A stretch of DNA of 8,625 nucleotides from Ignavibacteria bacterium (GCA_027347545.1 DAIEQT010000305.1:1-8625), one strand, 5' to 3'; positions 1-7,107 are shown, counted from the first letter of the stretch. Numbers and translations: made by a program. The notes: generated by a model from the sequence alone, not told the origin.

Positions 1-576
1 GGATATATCATTGCTGAAGATTTTGTTGAAGATAACAGCGATTTTGTCGTTAGAATTGGCGGAGCTTATGGAGTTGAAAACATACCTTTTGAAAAGAATC
101 TAACAAAATTTACTTCCCCCATTGGCGGATTTGTTGAGGCTACTAAATCGAATTGGAGAATAAATTTTAGAGTTGGCTACAATCATTCCGAGACAAATCT
201 TTCTACATATCATCTAAAGACTGATCTGCTTTATTTTCTAACACGTTATGAATTTTTCCAGCTATTCAATAATCATCTGAATCCTTATGTTCTGCTCGGC
301 GGCGCTTATTGGATGTCCAACTTTCAAAACACTAAATACCCTTCGCTAACTTCTTATTTCCCTTTAGAAAAAGATTCCGGCCCGGCTTATATACTTGGCG
401 GTGGTTTAATCTATAACCTGTACGGCTTTTTCATTGATATACAATATTTCTTTTTCGGATCAAGGCAGGCAGTTTTTGGAAAAGAGCCATTGCCGGGTGA
501 GTTTTCAAATCAATACAAATTATATCCGGGTTCAAATCAGTTTAACGTTATTGTTGGTTACAGTTTTACTTTTTAG
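1..576 (+). CDS. Outer-membrane beta-barrel protein, 3' part (5' end outside window)
   Basis: The reading frame is open from the first base to a TAG at 574-576, giving the last 191 residues of a longer protein; the start lies upstream. The ATG at 313 is internal, because the same frame continues unbroken upstream of it with matching composition. The protein alternates short strands rich in Tyr, Phe and Gly (for example FVVRIGGAYG at 15-24, INFRVGYNHS at 54-63, PYVLLGGAYW at 95-104, GFFIDIQYFFF at 142-152) with polar loops, and ends FNVIVGYSFTF with a terminal Phe. Amphipathic strands plus a C-terminal aromatic residue are the usual signature of a BAM-assembled outer-membrane barrel, close to the OmpA/OprF-like N-terminal barrel type. 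Only 20 bases separate it from the next gene, so the two are probably co-transcribed. The substrate or partner is unknown; it could be a porin or a structural barrel. The barrel call is fairly secure, the role is not. Confidence 0.72.
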   Translation, partial: GYIIAEDFVEDNSDFVVRIGGAYGVENIPFEKNLTKFTSPIGGFVEATKSNWRINFRVGYNHSETNLSTYHLKTDLLYFLTRYEFFQLFNNHLNPYVLLGGAYWMSNFQNTKYPSLTSYFPLEKDSGPAYILGGGLIYNLYGFFIDIQYFFFGSRQAVFGKEPLPGEFSNQYKLYPGSNQFNVIVGYSFTF

Positions 577-596
577 GATAGCACTGAGAGAACAAA

Positions 597-2333
597 ATGT
601 TTATTAAAAATTATTACCTCGAAAATGAAATATTCGCTTCCCGCTTAAAGAAAATCATCATTTTCATATTAATCATAATTATCTCGCTTTTGCTGGGATG
701 CAGAAAAGATACTTTTGTTGAACCAATTGACCCCTTTGAAGATCAAGAATTGGAAGCAGTTCCGGAAATAATAACAATAGGCGAAGGGAACAATGCTCTA
801 AAACTTAAGGCGAATCATGCCAGTGTAATTAAGACTGAAACCGGACTTAGAATTAAAGGAAGCGTATTTGTTGAGAATTCAAAATATGGGGATATGCCCT
901 TATCAACCGGAGATTTTGAATTAGTAAAAGACGGTTCACAAAATTCATACAAGAATATTACCGGTTTCTCAAAAATAGAATTACCACATGAAGGCTTGCT
1001 TAAGAATCTAAAAATAGCCGCGTTGGCTGCTGCGCCTTTTGGCTTCAAGAAAGGGAGTGAGTTTGAACAAGGGGCATTCAATTGGCCGGTTAATGCAGAC
1101 CGCTATTATTTTTATTATGAAAACGACAATCCAATTCAAGCTAACATTACGAGCTCGTCTATAAAAAACATAAAAAAAATTGCCATAGATCCAAAAGATC
1201 CGTTTACATTTTTTACTTGTGATTTTAATGGTACCAAACTTGGCGATATATCCGATGTCGGCATTGCTATATCAACACAAGGTTTAATTCCTTTTGTGCC
1301 CGCAGTTTCATTTGGCGGTATTAAGGGCTTCCATGGAAACCTCTACCTTACTGGAACAATACCGTTAAGGCAATACCCGGTTGCATTCACCGGGGAAGCT
1401 TGCATGTCTTTTGGTTCCGGCGAAGGAAATAGTGATAAATTTTTCGCCGGTAAAGAATCGGCTTTTATACTTGGTCTAAATGGAAAAGCGACTTTAGACA
1501 ATAAAGCTCTTGATTGGTTAAACGTAGAAGTAGTATTAGGTAAAGCCACATTAACTCTCGATGTAAAAGAATCCGGCAGTACCGAGCTAAAATTTGCCGG
1601 TGTCCGCGAATTCCCTCCATCAACTCCAAGTGATTTTCTTGCAGAGATTATTGGTCAAGATTGGAATTTTTTGGATTACCTGGCCCCAATTGAAACTAAA
1701 GAAACATTTTATGGAACTATTGGGACAGAGCTTTCAGATTGGAAATTAGGCTTCAAATCCGAATCCAGGTTAAAGAACCTTCCAGGTAATATTGAGCTCG
1801 ACATGGGGAAAACTCAACTAGAAATATCTTCATCGCATATGTACTTTCTGGGTGAAGCTGTAGTTGGTGGACTTAACCGTGTTGGAGTTGAAGGGTACGC
1901 AGACAGAAGTGGAAATTTTAAACTAACCGGTTATGGCAAAAGCAGTTTTCATGCAAGTGCCGGAAAACTATCAATCGGTTATTCTCTTGGTATGAATATT
2001 AGCATTCAACTTCAGGACAAGGTTTTCACTTTTAAGGGGAACTTCAGTTTCAAAGGGAAGGCATGTGTAACTATTGCAAAAGTAGATCTTTGTGCAAGTA
2101 TATCAATCGGCGGCTCAACCTCAATTTCATCAAATGGTACATTCGAAATATGTTTTGAAATAGGTATTGGGAAACTTGGTTTTGATGTCTGCATAAAATA
2201 CGAGCGGAACAATAAACTTGTTGGCGAATTGTTTGATCAAAAAATGATTGTGAATGAAATACCGATTGAGCAAGTTCCGGTTGAAAACAGATTTCCAGCA
2301 GTAGATAGTTTTGGTAACGTAATTAGTTACTGA
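597..2333 (+). CDS. Large outer-membrane lipoprotein of unknown function, beta-rich
   Basis: A 578-residue protein I do not recognise. The N terminus has a 19-residue charged/polar stretch, a hydrophobic segment (about 20-34) and a lipobox LLGC with Cys35, so it should be lipidated by signal peptidase II. Residue +2 is Arg, not Asp, and acidic residues follow (C-R-K-D, then E/D-rich to about 52). Most of the chain reads as short alternating beta strands with Gly turns; a Thr/Ser/Gly-rich section from about 395 to 535 is strongly strand-like. That section holds four cysteines (490, 499, 519, 532), one per predicted strand; others are at 208 and 269. No enzyme motif was found. The start at 597 is supported by GAGAG at 586-590, six bases upstream. 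It lies 20 bases after the barrel gene, suggesting one operon. The stop TGA (2331-2333) lies inside the left inverted repeat of the following element, so the last residue and stop may derive from an insertion. Confidence 0.8.
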   Translation: MFIKNYYLENEIFASRLKKIIIFILIIIISLLLGCRKDTFVEPIDPFEDQELEAVPEIITIGEGNNALKLKANHASVIKTETGLRIKGSVFVENSKYGDMPLSTGDFELVKDGSQNSYKNITGFSKIELPHEGLLKNLKIAALAAAPFGFKKGSEFEQGAFNWPVNADRYYFYYENDNPIQANITSSSIKNIKKIAIDPKDPFTFFTCDFNGTKLGDISDVGIAISTQGLIPFVPAVSFGGIKGFHGNLYLTGTIPLRQYPVAFTGEACMSFGSGEGNSDKFFAGKESAFILGLNGKATLDNKALDWLNVEVVLGKATLTLDVKESGSTELKFAGVREFPPSTPSDFLAEIIGQDWNFLDYLAPIETKETFYGTIGTELSDWKLGFKSESRLKNLPGNIELDMGKTQLEISSSHMYFLGEAVVGGLNRVGVEGYADRSGNFKLTGYGKSSFHASAGKLSIGYSLGMNISIQLQDKVFTFKGNFSFKGKACVTIAKVDLCASISIGGSTSISSNGTFEICFEIGIGKLGFDVCIKYERNNKLVGELFDQKMIVNEIPIEQVPVENRFPAVDSFGNVISY

Positions 2334-2342
2334 AGTTACGCA
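2329..2342 (+). repeat. Left terminal inverted repeat (14 bases)
   Basis: The sequence ACTGAAGTTACGCA is the exact reverse complement of 2495-2508. It contains the TGA stop codon (2331-2333) of the upstream lipoprotein gene. Beyond the 14 bases the similarity continues imperfectly with gaps (TTTGTGA, then TTAGTG, on both arms when the right arm is reversed). Confidence 0.85.
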
Positions 2343-2438
2343 CTTTGTGATTTCTTAGTGTCCCCGCCTGCTAAAGTATGTTCAACGTGGCGGGCAGGTT
2401 TGTGACTTGGTGGCAAAAGAAAACATAAGAAATTAAGC

Positions 2439-2462
2439 CACAAAGGCACTAAGTCACCAAGG
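2439..2462 (+). repeat. Three tandem CACNAAGK octamers
   Basis: CACAAAGG, CACTAAGT and CACCAAGG follow one another without gap. A fourth, more decayed copy (CACTAAAA, 2465-2472) follows after two bases, and CACAAAAT (2479-2486) is a possible fifth. The same octamer in reverse orientation occurs in the left half of the element at 2342-2349, 2353-2360 and 2405-2412. Confidence 0.75.
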
Positions 2463-2494
2463 TTCACTAAAAATAATTCACAAAATTCAGCTCA

Positions 2495-2508
2495 TGCGTA
2501 ACTTCAGT
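2495..2508 (-). repeat. Right terminal inverted repeat (14 bases)
   Basis: The sequence TGCGTAACTTCAGT pairs perfectly with 2329-2342. Its outer end lies 35 bases before the GTG start of the next gene, so the element ends just upstream of that gene's ribosome binding site. Confidence 0.85.
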
Positions 2509-2530
2509 CAGTTATTAATTAATCTGTAAT

Positions 2531-2536
2531 AAGGAG
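2531..2536 (+). promoter_or_regulatory. Ribosome binding site AAGGAG deciding a GTG start
   Basis: A strong Shine-Dalgarno match lies seven bases before the GTG at 2544. It fixes the start of the repeat lipoprotein at this non-ATG codon, which also gives a correctly sized lipoprotein signal peptide. Confidence 0.8.
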
Positions 2537-2543
2537 AAAGATT

Positions 2544-3797
2544 GTGCACAGAATAAAATATTTGGCTTTATTTATTTCAGTGGCAATCCTGTTTTTTATC
2601 TCATGCAATAAAAATGAAGAAGAAGACTACACTTATTCTATCAGTAAGGTTTGGTGGACAGATAGCATAGACGCGAATCTTGATAAGTATGCAACTTCCA
2701 AGCGTTTAAATCTTAACGTGCGCATACAAGAAAACGTTTCGCGAAGAATTAACGCACGGATATTTTTCAAGCCGCATGACGCATCAAGTTTTACGTTTTA
2801 TTCTTTTATGGGGGAGCGGGATGTGCAAGGCGGTGATATTGATAATCATCTATCAATCGCTGTTGGAAATCCTAACAAGGAATTATCACGCGGATTATAT
2901 GACTTCAAAATTGAAATCTACGAAGTAAGCGCTGGCCGGGTTGAAGCGTTTGTTGATCCCGCGGAAAATTCTTTGTTAAGCAGTCAGCGTTTCGAAGAAT
3001 CTTCCAACGATAAAAATTATTCAATACAAGTCCGGTGGTCTGATAAACGGGACAGGAACGCAAACGATTATTGGCAGCACGCCAGACTAAATATAAATGT
3101 TGATATAGACGCGGCGATGCAAAAATCAGTTAAAGCAAAACTCTACTATAAAAGCAGCAGCGAGAGTAATTATAAGCTCTATTATGAATTCCCCATCTTT
3201 CAGATTTACGGACAGGATATTAAAGACACCGTTTCTTATGTGATTGGAAGCCAAAACATAGAATTGCTTACCGGCGCTTATGATTTTAGAATTGAACTGT
3301 ACGAATTGAACAGCAACATATTGGTCGCATTAGCTGATGAAACTTTGCCGGAGCTGAACGATGTAAAATTTGAAGCTGAGAAAGATGATGAATACTATTA
3401 CACAATTTCCAACATTTCATGGTCTAACCAAGTTGATTTGGATGCCGACACTTATACACAGTTCCGAAGACTAAATTTCAAAGTTGATGTTGATAAGAAT
3501 AGCGAGCGGACAATCTTTGCAAAGATTTATTACCGGCACCCGGACTCGACCGACTATTCCAGATATGATTCTACAGCTAATTTTAAGATAACCGGCAACT
3601 TAGCAACGAATGTTAAATTTATAAATGTCGGGGCGTCAGCAATTCAACTCGATAGTGCCAAGTACGATTTTTTAATTTCTATTTATGAACCAACCGATAG
3701 TGATGTAGAATCCTTTCAAGTTTCTTCCGGCGCTTCCGTGGATACACTTCTGGCAAAACAAAAATTCGAGCTTCCATCGAGAGATATTAAAAAATGA
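2544..3797 (+). CDS. Lipoprotein with three tandem ~125-residue repeat domains
   Basis: A 417-residue lipoprotein starting at GTG. The signal segment (1-20) ends in a lipobox FISC with Cys21, followed by NKNEEED. That acidic run resembles the lipoprotein export signals known to send Bacteroidota lipoproteins to the cell surface. The mature part is three related domains: about 29-151, 158-278 and 285-409. Each opens with a Y-x-I-x-x-(I/V)-x-W-(S/T)-(D/N) motif (Trp38, Trp165, Trp293), then an Asp-rich D-x-(N/D)-x-(D)-x-Y, then an (R)-L-N-x-(N/K)-V strand. A middle (A)-K-(I/L)-(Y/F)-(Y/F)-(K/R) strand follows, and each closes with YDF-x-I-x-(I/L)-YE (119-127, 246-254, 374-382) and a KFE/RFE end. 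The pattern recalls the domain of 'choice-of-anchor H' proteins, from memory and unverified. The gene overlaps the next by four bases (ATGA at 3794-3797), implying translational coupling. Likely a structural or ligand-binding surface protein; function unknown. Confidence 0.82.
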   Translation: MHRIKYLALFISVAILFFISCNKNEEEDYTYSISKVWWTDSIDANLDKYATSKRLNLNVRIQENVSRRINARIFFKPHDASSFTFYSFMGERDVQGGDIDNHLSIAVGNPNKELSRGLYDFKIEIYEVSAGRVEAFVDPAENSLLSSQRFEESSNDKNYSIQVRWSDKRDRNANDYWQHARLNINVDIDAAMQKSVKAKLYYKSSSESNYKLYYEFPIFQIYGQDIKDTVSYVIGSQNIELLTGAYDFRIELYELNSNILVALADETLPELNDVKFEAEKDDEYYYTISNISWSNQVDLDADTYTQFRRLNFKVDVDKNSERTIFAKIYYRHPDSTDYSRYDSTANFKITGNLATNVKFINVGASAIQLDSAKYDFLISIYEPTDSDVESFQVSSGASVDTLLAKQKFELPSRDIKK

Positions 3798-5482
3798 GTG
3801 AGTACAAAAAATATATTGCGGTTTCAATTCTTATCCTTTGCGTTTTTATTAATCCAACTATACAAGCTCAAGCTGAGAAGAAAAAACTATTCGAAGAAGT
3901 AATCTCCGCGCTGAATCAGTCACAAAACGAATATGCTGATGTTTTGTGTCGGGATGAGTTTAAGAAAGCAGTAACTCATTACAATAACGCCATTTTGCTC
4001 GATGAGCGGGGTGATTCATTCCAGGAAATAAAGATAGAGTTAGAATTGGCAATCTATTCTATTACAACTGCTAATGATGTAATTGATGATAGAACCAGAA
4101 TATTTTCAAAAGTTCTTATTCTTCGTAAAGAAGCAATAAACGTAAATGCTGATAAACATGCGGTAAAGTTTTGGCTTTCGGCAGAAGCTAATCTTCGCAA
4201 TGCAATTGAAGATTTCTCTGAGAAAGATTACGAGGATGCGAGAAACGCTATTCCTATAATTACAAAGGATTACAATAGCGCGAAATTATATGCCGAATAT
4301 GCAAACGAGTTAGTCCTCAGATGGCTGCCGTTACAAAATGCAAACGGTTCGTTAGCCTGCTTGCTTTCTCCAATAGATTATTCAGATGGACTTTTGTTAT
4401 TAGATGAAGCTTTGACAGGACTTTCCGAAGGGGAAGAAATGGTAGCAATAAAAGAATCTGTTAAGGAAGCCGGAACCTTGTTAAACAAAGCAGCAGATAA
4501 CTCCAAAAAGTTTACGGGCAGATATTCGGAATTAATTAGAATAAGAAAAGAAGCGCTAATTGCCGGCTCCGAAAGCTTCTCGCCAAATTTATGGGTTGAT
4601 GCTGAGTGGACACTTCGGGAAGCGGCTATCTCATTTGGAAAAGGTGAAATCAACAATACAGTTGAGCTTTCTTTAGAAGCGCAGCAAAAATATATTGCCG
4701 CAAAACATTTAGCTGTAAGAACACGTCTCTTTTCAAAAGCAGATGAACTTGTTCTTCAGGCAGAAAAAGAAGGTGCGGATGAGTATGCAGTTAAAACCTT
4801 AGATGAGTGCAAGTCTCTCGTAAATAATGCCGAGAACATAATCTATAGTGATAATTATGACGAAACCAATCTGAAGGATATTGCAACTCAAGCCGAAGCC
4901 AAAGCTAACCTGGCGCTGGAAATAACTCAAATAATTAACAGTGTTGAAGATGGTAATGCCTCTTGGGAAGATTTAATACTTAATTGGAAAGACATACTTA
5001 AAAAGTGTGAAGAACAATCCATAGCTCCATACAATGATAAAAAAATAACCGAGCCGGTTGTAAAAAGTGAAAAGATTCCTTCTGAAGTGTACGCCCTTTT
5101 TAGTACCGGTGAAGCCGAAATAATTGACGCCGGCAATGAAGTAGTTATACGGCTAAACGGACTTGAGTTTAGCTGGCTCGGATATACCTTAACAGAGGCA
5201 CATGAAAAGTTGATTGATAAGGCGATTGTTGCTCTTGGTTACTTCCCGGCATCTACAATAACTGTAGCCGGACATAACGATTATATCGCGGCACAAAAAT
5301 TCAATACCGAAATTTCGCAGCGAAGAGCTGATAATATCCGAAACTATATCCTCTCACATTCCAATCTTGATCCGTCAGTAATCACTGCTATCGGATATGG
5401 AGAATCAAAATCAATTTCTAATGATAGATCTCTTTCTGGAAGAAAAAAGAATATTAGAATAGAACTAATCATAAATAGATAA
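3794..5482 (+). CDS. Periplasmic OmpA-domain protein with N-terminal helical repeats
   Basis: A 562-residue exported protein. Residues 1-27 form a signal peptide ending AQA. Residues 30-410 are almost entirely helical and repetitive: segment 102-173 matches 243-310 (both with (L/I)RKEA, then F/L-W-x-(S/D)-AE-x-x-L-R-x-A, then Y-x-(A)-A-K-x-x-A), and 32-97 and 312-377 look like weaker copies. Residues 430-562 are an OmpA C-terminal domain (Pal/MotB-like) that binds peptidoglycan non-covalently. The motif GHND (493-496) stands for the usual GHTD, and Asp496 and Arg511, 15 residues apart, match the diaminopimelate-contacting Asp/Arg pair of OmpA. GYGES (534-538) and GRKKNIRIE (549-557) complete the fold. 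The ATGA overlap with the upstream lipoprotein gene implies coupled translation and perhaps a physical partner. Cys16 is not a lipobox (Leu at -1). The likely role is anchoring an envelope assembly to the cell wall; the helical part may be DUF4398-like. Confidence 0.87.
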   Translation: MSEYKKYIAVSILILCVFINPTIQAQAEKKKLFEEVISALNQSQNEYADVLCRDEFKKAVTHYNNAILLDERGDSFQEIKIELELAIYSITTANDVIDDRTRIFSKVLILRKEAINVNADKHAVKFWLSAEANLRNAIEDFSEKDYEDARNAIPIITKDYNSAKLYAEYANELVLRWLPLQNANGSLACLLSPIDYSDGLLLLDEALTGLSEGEEMVAIKESVKEAGTLLNKAADNSKKFTGRYSELIRIRKEALIAGSESFSPNLWVDAEWTLREAAISFGKGEINNTVELSLEAQQKYIAAKHLAVRTRLFSKADELVLQAEKEGADEYAVKTLDECKSLVNNAENIIYSDNYDETNLKDIATQAEAKANLALEITQIINSVEDGNASWEDLILNWKDILKKCEEQSIAPYNDKKITEPVVKSEKIPSEVYALFSTGEAEIIDAGNEVVIRLNGLEFSWLGYTLTEAHEKLIDKAIVALGYFPASTITVAGHNDYIAAQKFNTEISQRRADNIRNYILSHSNLDPSVITAIGYGESKSISNDRSLSGRKKNIRIELIINR

Positions 5483-5524
5483 ACCGCTTCTTCTGTCTTT
5501 CTAGATAAATACCTAAAAATTTAT

Positions 5525-5529
5525 GAGGT
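5525..5529 (+). promoter_or_regulatory. Ribosome binding site GAGGT deciding the esterase start
   Basis: GAGGT lies five bases before the ATG at 5535 and overlaps the in-frame ATG at 5523. This favours 5535 as the true start, since the earlier ATG has no comparable site upstream. Confidence 0.6.
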
Positions 5530-5534
5530 ACAAA

Positions 5535-7076
5535 ATGAGTAAAAAAGTGCTCTGCTTTGTTTTGTTGACCGGGTTTTATTCTATTCTTCTTTCTCAAAAC
5601 AAACAACGTTATACAACTTTGCAGTTTACGGAAATTCAAACGCATTCAAATGCGGTTTACACAACAGCCCCTCATCTGAATAGTCCGTACGTTGGAGAAA
5701 GCCATACAACCGATGCTAATTTATCCTTACACATCTTTCAGCCGCAAGGTGATACAGTTCAAAAGCGACCTATGCTAGTTTGCTTTCATGGCGGCGGATT
5801 TATGAGCGGGAAAAAAGAACATGATGATATGATAGAGTTTTGCAAGATATTTGCAAGGCATGGATATGTAACGGCAACAGCTCAATACCGTTTGGGAATG
5901 AACGCGCTTAGCAATACAAGCGCAGAACGAGCCGTCTATAGAGCAATTCAAGACAGCAGAGCGCTGCTAAGATACTTACGGGAAAACGCAGCCAGCCTGA
6001 AAATTTCGCCGGACCATATTTACATACTTGGCAGCAGCGCCGGTGCGTTTATGGCGCTTCATAATATTGTTATGAATAAGGAATCCGAAAGACCTTCCGG
6101 CACTTTTGTAATTAATAAATTTCCTCCAACAGCCGATAACGGTCCCGACCTTGGAACACTTGATGCAATTGGCGGATATCAAAATAAAAGCTCGCAGGCA
6201 AACGGCATTGTAGCCTTATGGGGTGCAATTAAGCATACGGATTTAGTAGAGGTAAGTGATTCAAAAATTCCAATGTTATTAGTCCATGGAACCAAAGACT
6301 CAATTGTTCCCTTTGGACTTGGTTCACCATTTCAACTGCCGACTTTGGCGGCAACTTATGGAAGCCAGTTGATTGATCAGAAGCTAACTTCAATAAATTA
6401 TGCTCACGAGACATATTTTGTTGATGGTGTGGGACATGAATTCTACGGAGTGTTGAACGGAATGTGGAGCCCTAAACCAAACCAGTATTGGGATATTGTT
6501 GTGAATAAGGTACGCGATTTTCTTTACAATATTCACAAACCGACAGCATCGTTCACTTATAGCATAAACAAAGAGCAAGTAACCTTTACTAACACAAGTG
6601 CAAAGGGGCTTAATTGGCTGTGGGATTTTGGTGACGGAGAAACCAGTAAGCTTCAAAATCCGGTTCATACTTACAAGCAATCGGGCACATACATTGCCAG
6701 CTTAACAGCTTATAGCGAAGTTCTTAGTGCGGATACTAAAAAAGAAAATATTGCTGTAATTGTAACAGATATAAATAGTGAATTACTTCCGACCACAACA
6801 GAATTGTTTCAGAATTATCCTAACCCGTTTAATCCGGAAACTACAATTCAATATACAATTCAGTCAAACGTGAAAGGTGAAACGGCAAATGTAACGTTGA
6901 AAGTTTTCGATGTTCTTGGAAATGAAGTTGCAACGCTTGTAGATGAATACAAACAAGCTGGAACATATAACTCAAAACTCAACACTCAAAACTTAGAACT
7001 CTCTTCCGGTGTTTATTTCTATCAATTAAAAGCCGGTGGGTTTACCGGGACAAAGAAATTCATTATTCTCAAATAA
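5535..7076 (+). CDS. Secreted alpha/beta-hydrolase esterase with PKD and T9SS sorting domains
   Basis: A 513-residue exported carboxylesterase-type enzyme expected to hydrolyse ester bonds outside the cell or at the surface. A signal peptide covers about residues 1-20. The catalytic domain (about 30-332) has the oxyanion-hole motif HGGGF (85-89), the nucleophile elbow GSSAG (166-170, Ser168), a probable acid Asp255 in VHGTKD, and a His301 in GVGHEF. HGGGF and G-x-S-x-G place it near the carboxylesterase/hormone-sensitive-lipase and feruloyl-esterase-like groups; the substrate is not readable. A PKD domain follows (about 335-408, with WDFGDGETS). The C terminus (about 424-513) is a type IX secretion sorting domain, with NYPNPFNPET, V-F-D-V-L-G-N-E-V and GVYFYQLKAG. 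The domain is normally removed on passage through the T9SS outer-membrane pore. An upstream in-frame ATG at 5523 would add four residues, but GAGGT at 5525-5529 supports 5535. The gap to the upstream gene is 52 bases with no clear terminator, so co-transcription is possible. Confidence 0.92.
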   Translation: MSKKVLCFVLLTGFYSILLSQNKQRYTTLQFTEIQTHSNAVYTTAPHLNSPYVGESHTTDANLSLHIFQPQGDTVQKRPMLVCFHGGGFMSGKKEHDDMIEFCKIFARHGYVTATAQYRLGMNALSNTSAERAVYRAIQDSRALLRYLRENAASLKISPDHIYILGSSAGAFMALHNIVMNKESERPSGTFVINKFPPTADNGPDLGTLDAIGGYQNKSSQANGIVALWGAIKHTDLVEVSDSKIPMLLVHGTKDSIVPFGLGSPFQLPTLAATYGSQLIDQKLTSINYAHETYFVDGVGHEFYGVLNGMWSPKPNQYWDIVVNKVRDFLYNIHKPTASFTYSINKEQVTFTNTSAKGLNWLWDFGDGETSKLQNPVHTYKQSGTYIASLTAYSEVLSADTKKENIAVIVTDINSELLPTTTELFQNYPNPFNPETTIQYTIQSNVKGETANVTLKVFDVLGNEVATLVDEYKQAGTYNSKLNTQNLELSSGVYFYQLKAGGFTGTKKFIILK

Positions 7077-7107
7077 ACTTGTTATTAGTATTTACTTTTG
7101 ATAAAAA

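Larger units (their letters stand above)
2329..2508. mobile_element. MITE-like non-coding palindromic element, 180 bases
   Basis: This stretch is bounded by perfect 14-base inverted repeats (2329-2342 and 2495-2508) and has no coding capacity. Inside, the left half carries octamers of the form NCTTNGTG (2342-2349, 2353-2360, 2405-2412) and the right half carries their reverse complement CACNAAGN (2439-2446, 2447-2454, 2455-2462), so the whole unit is an imperfect palindrome. Further pairings are CCCGCC 2363-2368 with GGCGGG 2389-2394, and GTGACTT 2402-2408 with AAGTCAC 2451-2457. The structure fits a miniature inverted-repeat element or a large dispersed intergenic repeat moved by a transposase elsewhere. 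I see no clean target-site duplication: AGTTA occurs at 2325-2329 and at 2510-2514, but it is not adjacent to both ends. It could alternatively be a structured RNA or a terminator-like element between two genes. Confidence 0.6.

Noticed and set aside
313..576. A separate small gene starting at ATG 313
   Set aside because: The same frame is open without a stop back to base 1 and has the same strand-like pattern, so this Met is internal to the truncated barrel gene.
815..1081. Minus-strand open frame inside the large lipoprotein gene
   Set aside because: It lies fully inside a well-supported plus-strand gene and has no recognisable domain. The same applies to the minus-strand frames at 1343-1549, 2012-2212, 4378-4656, 4927-5136, 5976-6182, 6229-6414, 6390-6680 and 7550-7768.
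2329..2508. CRISPR array or tRNA-like structure in the repeat-rich intergenic region
   Set aside because: The repeats are octamers and inverted, with no regular spacers, and no cloverleaf or CCA-type end can be formed.
3794..3874. Lipoprotein signal in the OmpA-domain protein (Cys16)
   Set aside because: The residue before Cys16 is Leu, which does not fit a lipobox, and a normal signal-peptidase-I site AQA follows at 25-27.
5483..5534. Terminator or promoter between the OmpA-domain gene and the esterase gene
   Set aside because: No stable hairpin or consensus promoter is visible in these 52 bases; only the ribosome site near the start is clear.
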